Both the position numbers and the translations under genes were made by a program. The notes below the pieces were generated by a model. The model was not told where the DNA came from. It made no database searches and saw only the letters and a list, made by a program, of their open reading frames with translations. A stretch of 14,073 bases of DNA from Firmicutes bacterium UBA5301 (GTDB taxonomy: Bacteria; Bacillota; UBA5301): assembly GCA_002408345.1 (NCBI GenBank), contig DHRX01000047.1:15727-29799 (forward strand), written 5' to 3'. Shown one piece after another: positions 1 through 8,123 of the stretch (within the stretch, counting starts at the first letter, position 1; each line of letters starts with the position of its first letter).

Positions 1-2
1 TA

Positions 3-1724
3 CCGGTACTTAAAGAGGCGTGGAACCGTCTACGGGTTCGTCAATTTAGTATTCCCTTGCTAGTTTCCATTGCAGCCATTGGTGCTTTGTGGATTGGTGA
101 AACTTGGGAAGCTGCTGCAGTTACTTTTCTCTACATTTTAGGGGGGTTCCTAGAAAATTTAACCCTTAGTAAAACCAGAACTGCGTTACGGGAATTAATT
201 GATCAGGCACCTAAGACGGCCCGGGTTAAACAGGGTGAAGAGATTATTATCGTTTCTCCTGATATGGTAAAGCCTGGGGACATTGTAGTTGTTTTGCCGG
301 GTGACCGAGTACCGGTAGACGGCACAGTTACCAACGGTCAGGCGGTGGTAGATACAGCAGCAATTACTGGAGAACCATTGCCGCTAGAAGTAGCCGTAGG
401 TACTACCGTTTTAGGGGGCAGTGTTAGTCAAAGTGGTTACCTAGAAGTTAAGGCGCTTCGGGTAGGGGCTGACACTACTTTTAACCGACTAATCTATATG
501 GTGGCAGAAGCCCAAGAGCAAAAGCCGCAAGCTCAGCGTTTTCTGGACCGGTTCGCTCGGTGGTATACACCAACAGTGATTGGTACGGCTATACTGGTTT
601 ATCTCTTTACTAAGGATATTAGGTTATCTCTGACCTTTTTAGTAATTGGTTGCCCTGGGGCTTTAGTGGTCGCTGCTCCGGTAGCTACAGTAGCCGGTTT
701 GGGGCATGCAGCTCGGCAGGGGATTTTAATCAAAGGCGGCGAGCGGCTGGAGCGTATCGGTAAAGTAGACGTTGTTGCTTTTGATAAAACAGGAACATTA
801 ACGCAAGGAAAGCCAGAAGTAGCTACTGTAATTTCTTTTGATTCTGAGGAACCTAAACAAGTGGTTGCTTTAGCTGCAACAGCGGAATTACGCTCTGAAC
901 ACCACTTAGCCCAAGCAATATTGACTTATGCTCGCGAACAGGATGTAGAACCACTTCCAGCAATAGATTGGAAGTTAGAACCCGGTCTTGGTGCGGTTGC
1001 GGAAACAAAAGAAGGCGAAATATTAGTTGGGAACAGACGTTTGTTAGCTACCCATGGTGTAATATTAACGGCTGACAATGAGGCTCAGGTTGTAGCTAGG
1101 GAAGCATTAGGGGAGACGGTGGCCCTAGTTGCCTTAGCAGGGAAGCCGGTAGGGTTATTGGGCATTACTGATCGAATCCGACCGGAAGCAGAACGCTTGG
1201 TTCCAGCTCTGCAAAAGGCGGGAATCCAGCAAACTGTAATGTTGACCGGAGATAATCAAGCTGCAGCCAAATTGGTGGGAGAACAGTTAGGGGTAGATGA
1301 AATTAGGGCTGGCTTGGTTCCAGCAGATAAAGTAGCTGCTCTAAAAGAGGTTCAAGCTAAAGGGCATACAGTAGCTATGGTTGGTGATGGTATTAATGAT
1401 GCTCCAGCCTTAGCTACAGCAGATATCAGTATAGCTATGGGTGTCACCGGTACTCAGGTAGCCATTGAAACCGCTGATATTACCTTAATGACCGATCGCT
1501 TGCTCAATATACCATACGCTATAGGTTTAAGCAGACAGATTTTGCGGGTAATCCGGCAGAATGTAGTTTTGGCTGTAGCTGTAGTCCTCTTCTTGCTGGG
1601 CGGAGTAATTACCGGGCATATTTACTTAGCCAGCGGGATGTTAATTCATGAAGCTAGCTTATTATTAGTTATTGCTAATGGCATGCGTTTACTGAAACCT
1701 AAAAACATATTTAGAGAGGAGTAA
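3..1724 (+). CDS. P1B-type heavy-metal translocating P-type ATPase (3' part, 5' end outside window)
   Basis: Integral membrane ATPase that exports a transition-metal ion using a phospho-aspartate intermediate. The frame is open to the left edge (codons from base 3 encode PVLKEAWNRL...), so the N-terminus and first membrane segments are missing; the first internal start-like codon at 57 is not a real start. Visible in order: membrane segments, the actuator-domain TGEP (about 367-378), a membrane segment with the metal-site motif CPG (651-659), the phosphorylation motif DKTGTLT (Asp codon 783), the nucleotide-binding SEHHLA (classically SEHPLA, the HP motif), TGDN, GDGIND (about 1384), and C-terminal membrane segments with HEASLLLVIANGMRLL. 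The metal site is CPG instead of the usual CPC, so metal specificity cannot be assigned. The stop overlaps the next gene's upstream ATG (TAATG), and a discrete HMA domain protein follows. The family call is very secure; the substrate is unknown. Confidence 0.95.
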   Translation, partial: PVLKEAWNRLRVRQFSIPLLVSIAAIGALWIGETWEAAAVTFLYILGGFLENLTLSKTRTALRELIDQAPKTARVKQGEEIIIVSPDMVKPGDIVVVLPGDRVPVDGTVTNGQAVVDTAAITGEPLPLEVAVGTTVLGGSVSQSGYLEVKALRVGADTTFNRLIYMVAEAQEQKPQAQRFLDRFARWYTPTVIGTAILVYLFTKDIRLSLTFLVIGCPGALVVAAPVATVAGLGHAARQGILIKGGERLERIGKVDVVAFDKTGTLTQGKPEVATVISFDSEEPKQVVALAATAELRSEHHLAQAILTYAREQDVEPLPAIDWKLEPGLGAVAETKEGEILVGNRRLLATHGVILTADNEAQVVAREALGETVALVALAGKPVGLLGITDRIRPEAERLVPALQKAGIQQTVMLTGDNQAAAKLVGEQLGVDEIRAGLVPADKVAALKEVQAKGHTVAMVGDGINDAPALATADISIAMGVTGTQVAIETADITLMTDRLLNIPYAIGLSRQILRVIRQNVVLAVAVVLFLLGGVITGHIYLASGMLIHEASLLLVIANGMRLLKPKNIFREE

Positions 1725-1729
1725 TGACA

Positions 1730-1951
1730 ATGAAAAGTCAAAAGTTTATCTTAGCTAACTTAAACTGTCCTAGTTGTGCAGCAGATTTAGAGCGAGGTGT
1801 GCGTAAATTATCAGGGGTACAAGAAGTTAATGTAGGTTTTGCTACAGGTACGTTAAGTGTTACCTATGACGATAGTGTTATTTCTACAGAGGATATTCAG
1901 AATCGAGTTAAGCAGTTTGGTGTTACAGTAATAAACGTAATGCCTGCTTAA
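1730..1951 (+). CDS. Small stand-alone HMA-domain metal-binding protein (CopZ-like)
   Basis: A 73-residue cytosolic metal carrier made of one heavy-metal-associated (ferredoxin-like) domain. The motif NCPSCAADLE near the N-terminus is a CxxC metal-binding loop of the GMTCxxC class, followed by GVQEVNVGFATGTLSVTYD, the usual second and third strands. Two in-frame ATGs exist. The one at 1724 lies only 2 nt from the Shine-Dalgarno GAGGAG (1716-1721), while 1730 has an 8-nt spacing, so I chose 1730. It is essentially fused transcriptionally to the upstream P1B ATPase and probably delivers the metal to it or acts as its detached N-terminal domain. Which metal it binds is not visible. A hairpin terminator follows 20 nt downstream. 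Confidence 0.9.
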   Translation: MKSQKFILANLNCPSCAADLERGVRKLSGVQEVNVGFATGTLSVTYDDSVISTEDIQNRVKQFGVTVINVMPA

Positions 1952-1971
1952 ATACAGATCAGAGCTAATTT

Positions 1972-2006
1972 AGCCGAGTAGTAGTTTGTGATTACTACTC
2001 GGCTTT
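1972..2006 (+). terminator. Hairpin terminator after the metal ATPase/HMA genes
   Basis: A perfect 12-bp stem, AGCCGAGTAGTA (1972-1983) with TACTACTCGGCT (1993-2004), and a 9-nt loop. It is followed only by a short T stretch (TTTGCTATT), so termination may be incomplete. Confidence 0.65.
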
Positions 2007-2010
2007 GCTA

Positions 2011-2039
2011 TTGGCACATTATTTTTATGTTATTAATAT
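2011..2039 (+). promoter_or_regulatory. Candidate sigma-A promoter for the spoVK operon
   Basis: TTGGCA (2011-2016), a 17-nt spacer and TAATAT (2034-2039). The predicted transcription start near 2046 would leave almost no leader for the GTG at 2048, which favours the ATG at 2069 as the spoVK start. A mother-cell sigma promoter could not be recognised. Confidence 0.5.
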
Positions 2040-2068
2040 GCTATTAAGTGCATTACTCTAGGGTTGGG

Positions 2069-3079
2069 ATGGTGGGCAGGGTGGGTAGCAAGTTTAGTAG
2101 TACCCGTGAGATTTATCAAGAACTTGCTAAGGGCAATATTACTGCAGTTGAGGCCATTCATGCTCTGAAAGTTATGCAATCTTCTCCAGCTAATGTTGCT
2201 GTTGACCGCCTAGAAAGTGTCCCCTCCGATAATGCCAAAGAAGAGCTAGCAAAATTAATCGGTTTAAAAAACGTAAAGAACCTAGTCCGTGAGATAGAGG
2301 CGTTTGCCAAGATTCAACGGGTTCGGCAACAATTAGGGTTAAAAAGCGAATCACTAGTTTTACATATGATTTTCAAGGGGAACCCCGGAACTGGAAAAAC
2401 AACTGTTGCCCGGATTTTTGGCCAACTTTTTAAAGAACTAGAGGTCTTAAATAAAGGACACGTAGTCGAAGTAGAGCGGGCTGACTTAGTAGGTGAATAT
2501 ATCGGGCATACAGCTCAACGAACTAGAGAGCAGGTTAAAAAAGCTGTAGGCGGTATCCTCTTCATTGATGAAGCCTATTCTTTAGCCCGGGGTGGAGAAA
2601 AAGATTTTGGTAAAGAGGCTATTGATACGCTGGTTAAGGCTATGGAAGATCATAAAGATGAAATTATCTTGATTTTAGCTGGTTATCGTAGGGAAATGGA
2701 GCAGTTTTTACGGATTAACCCTGGCCTGAGTTCACGGTTTCCAATTATACTCGATTTTCCTGATTATTCTCTAAGTGAGCTGATCCAAATTGCCGAACTT
2801 ATGCTTTCCCAACGAGAGTATTCTTTAACCTCATCTGCCCAGAATTGTTTGTTTAGCCTACTAAAAAACCTTGGGGATAACTATGATGAAAATAGGGGCA
2901 ATGCCCGACTGGTTCGCAATATTATTGAACGAGCCATTCGTCAGCAAGCTGTTAGACTAGTGGCAAGCGGACCATTAAATAGGGAGAAACTTCAGGTTAT
3001 CACTGAAGGAGATATTAAAGCAGCGACGGAGGAAACTAGTGCACAAATGTTTAATCGTTGGCAAGCCGAACGTAGGTAA
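2069..3079 (+). CDS. spoVK: Stage V sporulation protein K-like AAA+ ATPase (CbxX/CfxQ family)
   Basis: An AAA+ ATPase of the CbxX/CfxQ type; in Bacillus SpoVK is needed for spore maturation. Counting from the upstream in-frame GTG at 2048: a short N-terminal helical region, Walker A GNPGTGKTT at 111-119, Walker B ILFIDEAYSL at 170-179, the sensor-1 region ILILAGY at 207-213, the arginine-finger segment NPGLSSRF at 224-231, and the sensor-2 region GNARLVRNIIERA near the C-terminus. The start is uncertain. ATG 2069 has AGGG 5 nt upstream and fits the predicted transcript start; GTG 2048 and GTG 2081 are alternatives. The next gene (GTPase) starts 41 nt inside this one. In B. subtilis the same gene precedes hflX and ynbB, and ynbB does follow here after three other genes. 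The family call is very secure; a sporulation role is inferred. Confidence 0.92.
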   Translation: MVGRVGSKFSSTREIYQELAKGNITAVEAIHALKVMQSSPANVAVDRLESVPSDNAKEELAKLIGLKNVKNLVREIEAFAKIQRVRQQLGLKSESLVLHMIFKGNPGTGKTTVARIFGQLFKELEVLNKGHVVEVERADLVGEYIGHTAQRTREQVKKAVGGILFIDEAYSLARGGEKDFGKEAIDTLVKAMEDHKDEIILILAGYRREMEQFLRINPGLSSRFPIILDFPDYSLSELIQIAELMLSQREYSLTSSAQNCLFSLLKNLGDNYDENRGNARLVRNIIERAIRQQAVRLVASGPLNREKLQVITEGDIKAATEETSAQMFNRWQAERR

Positions 3080-3647
3080 AACAGCTTTTTTGCTGAGCTT
3101 TTCTCGTTATTTGGGGTTAGCCCAAGTGGAACTGCGAGTGCGGACTTCCGACGGTAGTATTCATGCAAAGCGTCGCTCTATCGATTGTGCTTATACAGAA
3201 TTAGTGGGGCCTGTTCCCCATATAACTCAGGAATTACAGTCTGTGGTCTTGGAGTTACCGGTCGGCAAGGGTAGGCGTAGCTTTGAGTTGGTCGATAGCT
3301 CTGGTATTATGGATGGGATTCACGCTAGCCCGGTAGTGAGAGCTGCGATGGCCCAGACTTTAGAGGCCGTTACTGCAGCCAAAGTTATCATTCATATTTT
3401 AGATGCTGCAGCTATAGGTTTGTTGGGTCTGAGTGAAGGGGTTGGGGTTATTGATCGGGACTTGGCAGAATATGCCCAGCAACAAGGGGAGTATTTTTTA
3501 CTAGCCAATAAAATGGATTTAGCCGGTGCTCAACGAGGGCTACAAATTATTACTAAGGCCTTCACCCAAGTTCAAACCTTTCCTGTTTCAGCGTTAACTA
3601 TGGAAGGTTTTAAAGAGGTGAAGCGACATGTGGCTAGGGTTATTTGA
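3039..3647 (+). CDS. Small Era/FeoB-like TRAFAC GTPase, locus-specific
   Basis: A 202-residue protein that is almost only a G domain. G1 is GKPNVGKT (residues 8-15), G3 is DSSG (86-89; D-x-x-G but not the usual DTPG), G4 is NKMD (157-160), and G5 is probably SAL (184-186). There is no visible membrane segment or extra domain. The GTG start at 3039 is supported by GGAGG (3028-3032) 6 nt upstream, even though it lies 41 nt inside spoVK; this overlap suggests translational coupling. It in turn overlaps the membrane-protein gene by 20 nt. In B. subtilis the gene between spoVK and ynbB is the GTPase HflX, but this protein is far shorter than HflX and lacks its long N-terminal domain. Its cellular target is unknown. 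It may regulate the membrane protein encoded next, which is inference from the overlaps. Confidence 0.85.
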   Translation: MHKCLIVGKPNVGKTAFLLSFSRYLGLAQVELRVRTSDGSIHAKRRSIDCAYTELVGPVPHITQELQSVVLELPVGKGRRSFELVDSSGIMDGIHASPVVRAAMAQTLEAVTAAKVIIHILDAAAIGLLGLSEGVGVIDRDLAEYAQQQGEYFLLANKMDLAGAQRGLQIITKAFTQVQTFPVSALTMEGFKEVKRHVARVI

Positions 3648-4236
3648 ATGTTTTAGCATTTTACTTACTGGAATAGTTATCAAGGTTCTCGATGATTACT
3701 TGGATCGAGCTGACCAGAATTTAACGGTGGGCTCCCGAGAACTTGGCGGGGTTTTGATATACCGGTTTTCTCGGGGCGTTCTCCCTTATGCATTGTTACT
3801 ATTTTTACTAGCTCTTACTTTAAACCGGTCTATAGCAACTGCTCTTTTTCTATCGGCTTATGCCATAGGAATGTTTGGCTCAGAAAGCCAAGTATTACCT
3901 AGTGGCCTATCATCTAGGACAGAGAGCATAGGGGCGCTAATATTAGGGGCCGCCTTAACTGATATGAGGCTTATGGCGGTTTCTTTTGCTGCTATCTGCG
4001 CCGTTCAAGCTGCTGATGCAATTGTTGATCGACAGCAGGATAAAGAGAAAGGGCACCGTTCATGGTATTATCGTTATGGGTCGATAGAGACGTGGTTAAT
4101 CTTAATCTTGTCGCTGCTAGTTGGGTTATATTTGGATTATAAATTTATTATAGTAGTACTTTTTATAGCTCTAGTTATTGTCTATTTATTTTCGTGGCAG
4201 GTTAGAGGGGGGGACGGAAAGACTAGTGCATTTTGA
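3628..4236 (+). CDS. Small polytopic membrane protein with UbiA-like aspartate motifs
   Basis: A 202-residue, very hydrophobic protein with about five to six membrane segments (roughly residues 3-21, 50-65, 68-84, 101-125, 155-170, 172-190). Two Asp-rich loops stand out: DDYLDRAD at 22-29, and D130, D134, D138 in ADAIVDRQQDKEKGHRS. Their spacing (about 108 residues) and pattern recall the two Mg-diphosphate motifs of UbiA prenyltransferases (NDxxDxxxD and DxxxDxxxD; E. coli UbiA has AMVDRDDD in the second). UbiA proteins are near 290 residues, so this would be a reduced version lacking the first helix and the C-terminal helices. ATG 3628 follows AGAGGTG with a 7-nt gap and overlaps the GTPase gene by 20 nt. 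The coding call is secure; the UbiA relationship is a hypothesis. Confidence 0.8.
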   Translation: MWLGLFECFSILLTGIVIKVLDDYLDRADQNLTVGSRELGGVLIYRFSRGVLPYALLLFLLALTLNRSIATALFLSAYAIGMFGSESQVLPSGLSSRTESIGALILGAALTDMRLMAVSFAAICAVQAADAIVDRQQDKEKGHRSWYYRYGSIETWLILILSLLVGLYLDYKFIIVVLFIALVIVYLFSWQVRGGDGKTSAF

Positions 4237-4441
4237 AGTTAATTTGCAAATCGCAACTATTATTTTTTTTGCTGGTTTATTAATTGGTTATGTTTGGGGG
4301 CGTCATGATGGTAAACAAGAAGGGTTTTCTCTAGGGTTTGCACATGCCCCTTTGGAAATGCGACGTCAAGTCCTAATTAAGGGGATCTGCTTAACTTGTG
4401 GCCGTCGACTTAGTCCAGATGAAGTTGACCAAGGGAAATAG
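4226..4441 (+). CDS. Small single-TM protein with C-terminal CxxC motif
   Basis: A 71-residue protein of unknown function. One membrane helix (about residues 7-24, IATIIFFAGLLIGYVWG) is followed by a short polar part ending in GICLTCGRRLSPDE; the CxxC is half of a zinc-finger-like site. The start is ambiguous: the frame is open from 4178, but GTG 4226 lies about 10 nt after the purine-rich AGAGGGGGGGAC, overlaps the upstream gene by only 11 nt, and removes a basic non-hydrophobic extension. It is the last gene of the overlapping spoVK-GTPase-membrane-protein series, and its end carries the -35 element of the ynbB promoter. No family was recognised. Confidence 0.6.
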   Translation: MHFEVNLQIATIIFFAGLLIGYVWGRHDGKQEGFSLGFAHAPLEMRRQVLIKGICLTCGRRLSPDEVDQGK

Positions 4442-4453
4442 ATATGCTATTAT
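4425..4453 (+). promoter_or_regulatory. Sigma-A promoter for ynbB
   Basis: TTGACC (4425-4430), a 17-nt spacer and TATTAT (4448-4453) with the extended TG at 4445-4446. It overlaps the stop of the preceding gene. The predicted start near 4460 gives a leader of about 34 nt to ATG 4494. Confidence 0.7.
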
Positions 4454-4493
4454 AAGCGCAATTTTTGGGAGAGGAAAGAGGCTGGGATTATTA

Positions 4494-5772
<1,279 letters not shown>

Positions 5773-5783
<11 letters not shown>

Positions 5784-5800
5784 TGGGTTTTTGCTAGAAT
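5773..5800 (+). promoter_or_regulatory. Sigma-A promoter for speD
   Basis: TTGACT (5773-5778), a 16-nt spacer and TAGAAT (5795-5800) with an extended TG at 5792-5793. The -35 lies in the last codons of ynbB. The predicted leader is about 56 nt and ends in the Shine-Dalgarno AAGGGGG. Confidence 0.7.
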
Positions 5801-5862
5801 TAATCTGTCAAAAATCCCTTGGGGGTGAAAAATTCAAAATCTGAATAAGGGGGCAGATAAAT

Positions 5863-6261
5863 ATGAATGCTCTTGGTAGGCATGTCCTCTGCGAGGTAAA
5901 CGGTTGCAAAGGCGAAATGCTTGACGACATCAAAGACGTTGAAAGGGTTATGGTCACCGCAGCATTAACCGCTGGTGCGGAAATTAGAGAAGTTGCTTTC
6001 CACAAATTTAGTCCGCAAGGTGTTAGTGGTGTTGTGGTAATTAGTGAAAGTCATTTGGCTATTCATACCTGGCCTGAATTAGGGTATGCAGCCGTCGACG
6101 TTTTTACTTGTGGAGACACAGTTGACCCATGGGTCGCAGTAGATTACATCACGAAAGCGTTTGAGGCTACTGATGTAACTGCCTCTGAGGTTCAGAGAGG
6201 AATTAACCTAGGGCAAGATAGTGAATCCCAGCAGGATGACGAGGAGAAAAAAGCATCCTAA
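5863..6261 (+). CDS. speD: S-adenosylmethionine decarboxylase proenzyme (bacterial short form)
   Basis: Makes decarboxylated SAM, the aminopropyl donor for spermidine synthesis, in the cytosol. The 132-residue proenzyme self-cleaves to create a pyruvoyl cofactor. The cleavage site is Glu62-Ser63 in SESHLAIHTWPE, and the catalytic His68 and Cys83 (FTCGD) are at the positions known for the Thermotoga-type enzyme. All processing residues are intact. The C-terminal tail past residue 115 is acidic and then lysine-rich and looks non-essential. ATG 5863 follows AAGGGGG with about 9 nt spacing. It has its own promoter inside the end of ynbB and a strong terminator behind it, so it is probably monocistronic, with possible read-through from ynbB. 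No spermidine synthase gene lies in the window. Confidence 0.97.
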   Translation: MNALGRHVLCEVNGCKGEMLDDIKDVERVMVTAALTAGAEIREVAFHKFSPQGVSGVVVISESHLAIHTWPELGYAAVDVFTCGDTVDPWVAVDYITKAFEATDVTASEVQRGINLGQDSESQQDDEEKKAS

Positions 6262-6291
6262 ATTGAATAATAAAATTAGTATGAAGAGAGT

Positions 6292-6322
6292 AAAAAAAGC
6301 CGGCGACGGCTTTTTCTTTTTT
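6292..6322 (+). terminator. Strong intrinsic terminator after speD
   Basis: Stem AAAAAGCCG (6294-6302) with CGGCTTTTT (6307-6315), a GCGA tetraloop, and a following run TTTTTCTTTTTT. Confidence 0.9.
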
Positions 6323-6346
6323 ATCGTTTCATTTAATGAACTAGGG

Positions 6347-6376
6347 GCAGGAAATTTGATTAAATTTATAGAATTA
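6347..6376 (+). promoter_or_regulatory. Candidate sigma-H promoter of the SigH-family gene
   Basis: GCAGGAAAT (6347-6355) fits the Bacillus sigma-H -35 consensus RNAGGAWWW. ATAGAATTA (6368-6376) fits the -10 consensus RNNGAATWW. The spacer is 12 nt, within the 11-12 nt norm. No comparable sigma-A promoter was seen here. The site suggests autoregulation of the sigma factor encoded next. Confidence 0.6.
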
Positions 6377-6428
6377 TTTCCCAATAGGAAAAGGCGATGA
6401 AAAGTTGCTCTTTGAAAGGGTGTTCGTA

Positions 6429-7046
6429 TTGCCAGTAGATAGTAAGATACGTAGTTTAGACGAACTCTCTGATATAGAACTGGTTAAGTTAGCCCAAAGT
6501 GGTTCTGAGGCAGCTATTGACGTAGTTTTTCAAAGGTATGAGAGACTAATTTATCTTTGGACTAGGCCGTACTTTATCCAAGGTGGTGATGAGGACGATC
6601 TTATTCAAGAAGGTCGTATAGGCTTATATAAAGCAATTAGGGATTTCCAAGAAGGTACTTCATCTTTCTGGTCCTTTGCCAAGCTCTGTATAATTCGAAG
6701 TATTATTAGTGCAATTAAGTGTACAACTCGGCAAAAACACCTTCCTCTCAACTCATATACCTCCCTCTTTAAACCCCTTTATGATTCTGAAGGAGATCGT
6801 GTTCTTATGGAAGTACTGGAAACTACCGTGGTTTGCGATCCTGAAATTACTATTATTAATCGTGAGCGCCTGCGTAACGCACAGGTACGTATCCGGGAAA
6901 TTTTAAGTCGATTTGAATATGATGTTTTCCGATTATACGTTAACGGTCTAAGTTACCGAGAAATGGCGCAGGAACTAAATACCACTACAAAATCGGTAGA
7001 TAATGCCCTCTGCCGGATAAAACAAAAAATTGAATCTTTCCTGTGA
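6429..7046 (+). CDS. Sigma-70 family RNA polymerase sigma factor, SigH (Spo0H) type
   Basis: Directs RNA polymerase to stationary-phase and early sporulation promoters if it acts like Spo0H. About 205 residues. Region 2 contains DEDDLIQEGRIGLYKAIRDF. The stretch TTRQKHLPLNSYTSL is nearly the SigH signature (B. subtilis ATRQKHIPLNSYASL). Region 4 contains GLSYREMAQELNTTTKSVDNALCRIKQKIE. Start: TTG 6429 (MPVDSKI...) has GAAAGGG 8 nt upstream; TTG 6405 (MLFERVFV...) is possible with a weaker AAGG. In other Firmicutes sigH lies near secE-nusG and ribosomal genes, not between speD and a HEAT protein, so this could be a relocated sigH or a second SigH-type factor; I therefore leave the symbol blank. 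A sigma-H-like promoter precedes it. Its final codons hold the -35 of the next promoter. Confidence 0.88.
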   Translation: MPVDSKIRSLDELSDIELVKLAQSGSEAAIDVVFQRYERLIYLWTRPYFIQGGDEDDLIQEGRIGLYKAIRDFQEGTSSFWSFAKLCIIRSIISAIKCTTRQKHLPLNSYTSLFKPLYDSEGDRVLMEVLETTVVCDPEITIINRERLRNAQVRIREILSRFEYDVFRLYVNGLSYREMAQELNTTTKSVDNALCRIKQKIESFL

Positions 7047-7058
7047 TTCTGATACAAT
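7030..7058 (+). promoter_or_regulatory. Sigma-A promoter for the HEAT-repeat gene
   Basis: TTGAAT (7030-7035), a 17-nt spacer and TACAAT (7053-7058). It overlaps the end of the sigma-factor gene. The predicted leader is about 100 nt and structured. Confidence 0.6.
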
Positions 7059-7070
7059 CAACTTGCTCCG

Positions 7071-7107
7071 AAAGTACCGTTTAGCAACATGCTGGCGGTA
7101 TCTTTTA
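7071..7107 (+). other. Leader hairpin upstream of the HEAT-repeat gene (possible attenuator or sigma-gene terminator)
   Basis: AAAGTACCG (7071-7079) pairs with CGGTA-CTTT (about 7096-7105, one bulge), with an inner stem AGCA/TGCT. A short T run (CTTTTAAT) follows. It lies downstream of the 7030-7058 promoter, so it would be transcribed in the leader. It may end the sigma-factor transcript, attenuate the HEAT gene, or both. Confidence 0.4.
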
Positions 7108-7167
7108 ATCTGACCGTTGCCTTAGTAAAGCATATCTGCTGTTTAAAGGCTCAGGAGGTAACAGAAA

Positions 7168-8088
7168 ATGCAAGTAGATGTACGTACTATTGATCGCTTA
7201 TTAGGTGAACTAAATCGGATTAATGATAAATTAGAAATATCTGACCCTGTACTTAATTCTTCCTTCCTGAAGACCTTAGATGAAGTTACGTTAACTTTGA
7301 AAGACTTACTAGTACTTGGTGCTTCCAGTGATCAAGTAGATGTACGCCGGTGCTCCATTTATGGCTTAAGTAAAATCTGCTCTGATTCTGATATTAATAT
7401 ATTGATAGCGGCTGCAGGAGATAGTGACCCTTCAGTTAGAGCCTGGGCGATCGAAGGATTAGGTCGTCTTTTAAATCCTTCTGTTGTCCCTTTATTAATA
7501 GCTAGTTTAGGAGACTTCGACTCGTTTGTCTACTATAGCGCAGTGTTAGCTTTACGCCGTTTTTCTCCTGACGACGTCTTAGGCCCCTTGATAGAAGCAA
7601 TGAACAATAAAAATAGTTTAGTTCGTCAAAGAGCAGCTAAATTATTAGGTTGCTTTAAAGATACTAGAGCTGTTGCTGCACTTATAGATAAATTTTATGC
7701 TGAGTTAGAGTCGACTGTTCGGTATGAAATTATCGAGGCCCTAAGTCAAATCGGTTCGGCTAGGGCAAATAGAATTTTTATTATTGCTTTGGAGGATGAA
7801 GCTTCCGAGGTGCGGTGTGCTGCAATTAAAGGGTTACGAAAGACCGGTAATGATGAAGCAATCGAACCCTTAGTTCAAGTTGCTTTGTTTGATAGAGAAC
7901 ACCGTTCTGCTGCAATTGATGCCTTAACCCAGCTTTGTGGGGTCGAAGCAATTTGGCCTATCCATCAAGTCTTAAAAGAAGTGAACTTACGGGCAAAAGA
8001 CGTAGCAAAGGGATTAGTTAAGACCCGTTCTTTGACCAGTGTATTGCCGAGCCTGTGGGATAATAGCCAGCAGGCTGCGATTAATTAA
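7168..8088 (+). CDS. HEAT-repeat (PBS-lyase-like) protein
   Basis: A 306-residue soluble protein built from tandem two-helix repeats, probably a protein-binding scaffold. From about residue 45 onward the spacing is roughly 31 residues, with the HEAT_2-like pattern D-xx-VR-xx-A-xx-AL/GL-G. Examples are DPSVRAWAIEGLGRL, DSFVYYSAVLALRRF, NSLVRQRAAKLLGCF, STVRYEIIEALSQI and ASEVRCAAIKGLRKT. The N-terminal 40 residues lack clear repeats. The start is well set by CAGGAGGT 8-10 nt before ATG 7168. There is no signal peptide, membrane helix or catalytic motif. Phycobilin-lyase function is not implied, because the resemblance is only to the repeat unit. It lies after the SigH-type gene with its own promoter, but a shared role is unproven. 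Confidence 0.85.
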   Translation: MQVDVRTIDRLLGELNRINDKLEISDPVLNSSFLKTLDEVTLTLKDLLVLGASSDQVDVRRCSIYGLSKICSDSDINILIAAAGDSDPSVRAWAIEGLGRLLNPSVVPLLIASLGDFDSFVYYSAVLALRRFSPDDVLGPLIEAMNNKNSLVRQRAAKLLGCFKDTRAVAALIDKFYAELESTVRYEIIEALSQIGSARANRIFIIALEDEASEVRCAAIKGLRKTGNDEAIEPLVQVALFDREHRSAAIDALTQLCGVEAIWPIHQVLKEVNLRAKDVAKGLVKTRSLTSVLPSLWDNSQQAAIN

Positions 8089-8123
8089 CGGTTTGTTTTT
8101 TGAGGTCAAGAAGGGTAAATAAT

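Noticed and set aside
5808..6005. Minus-strand open frame opposite speD
   Set aside because: Antisense to a certain gene, no ribosome binding site, no family resemblance.
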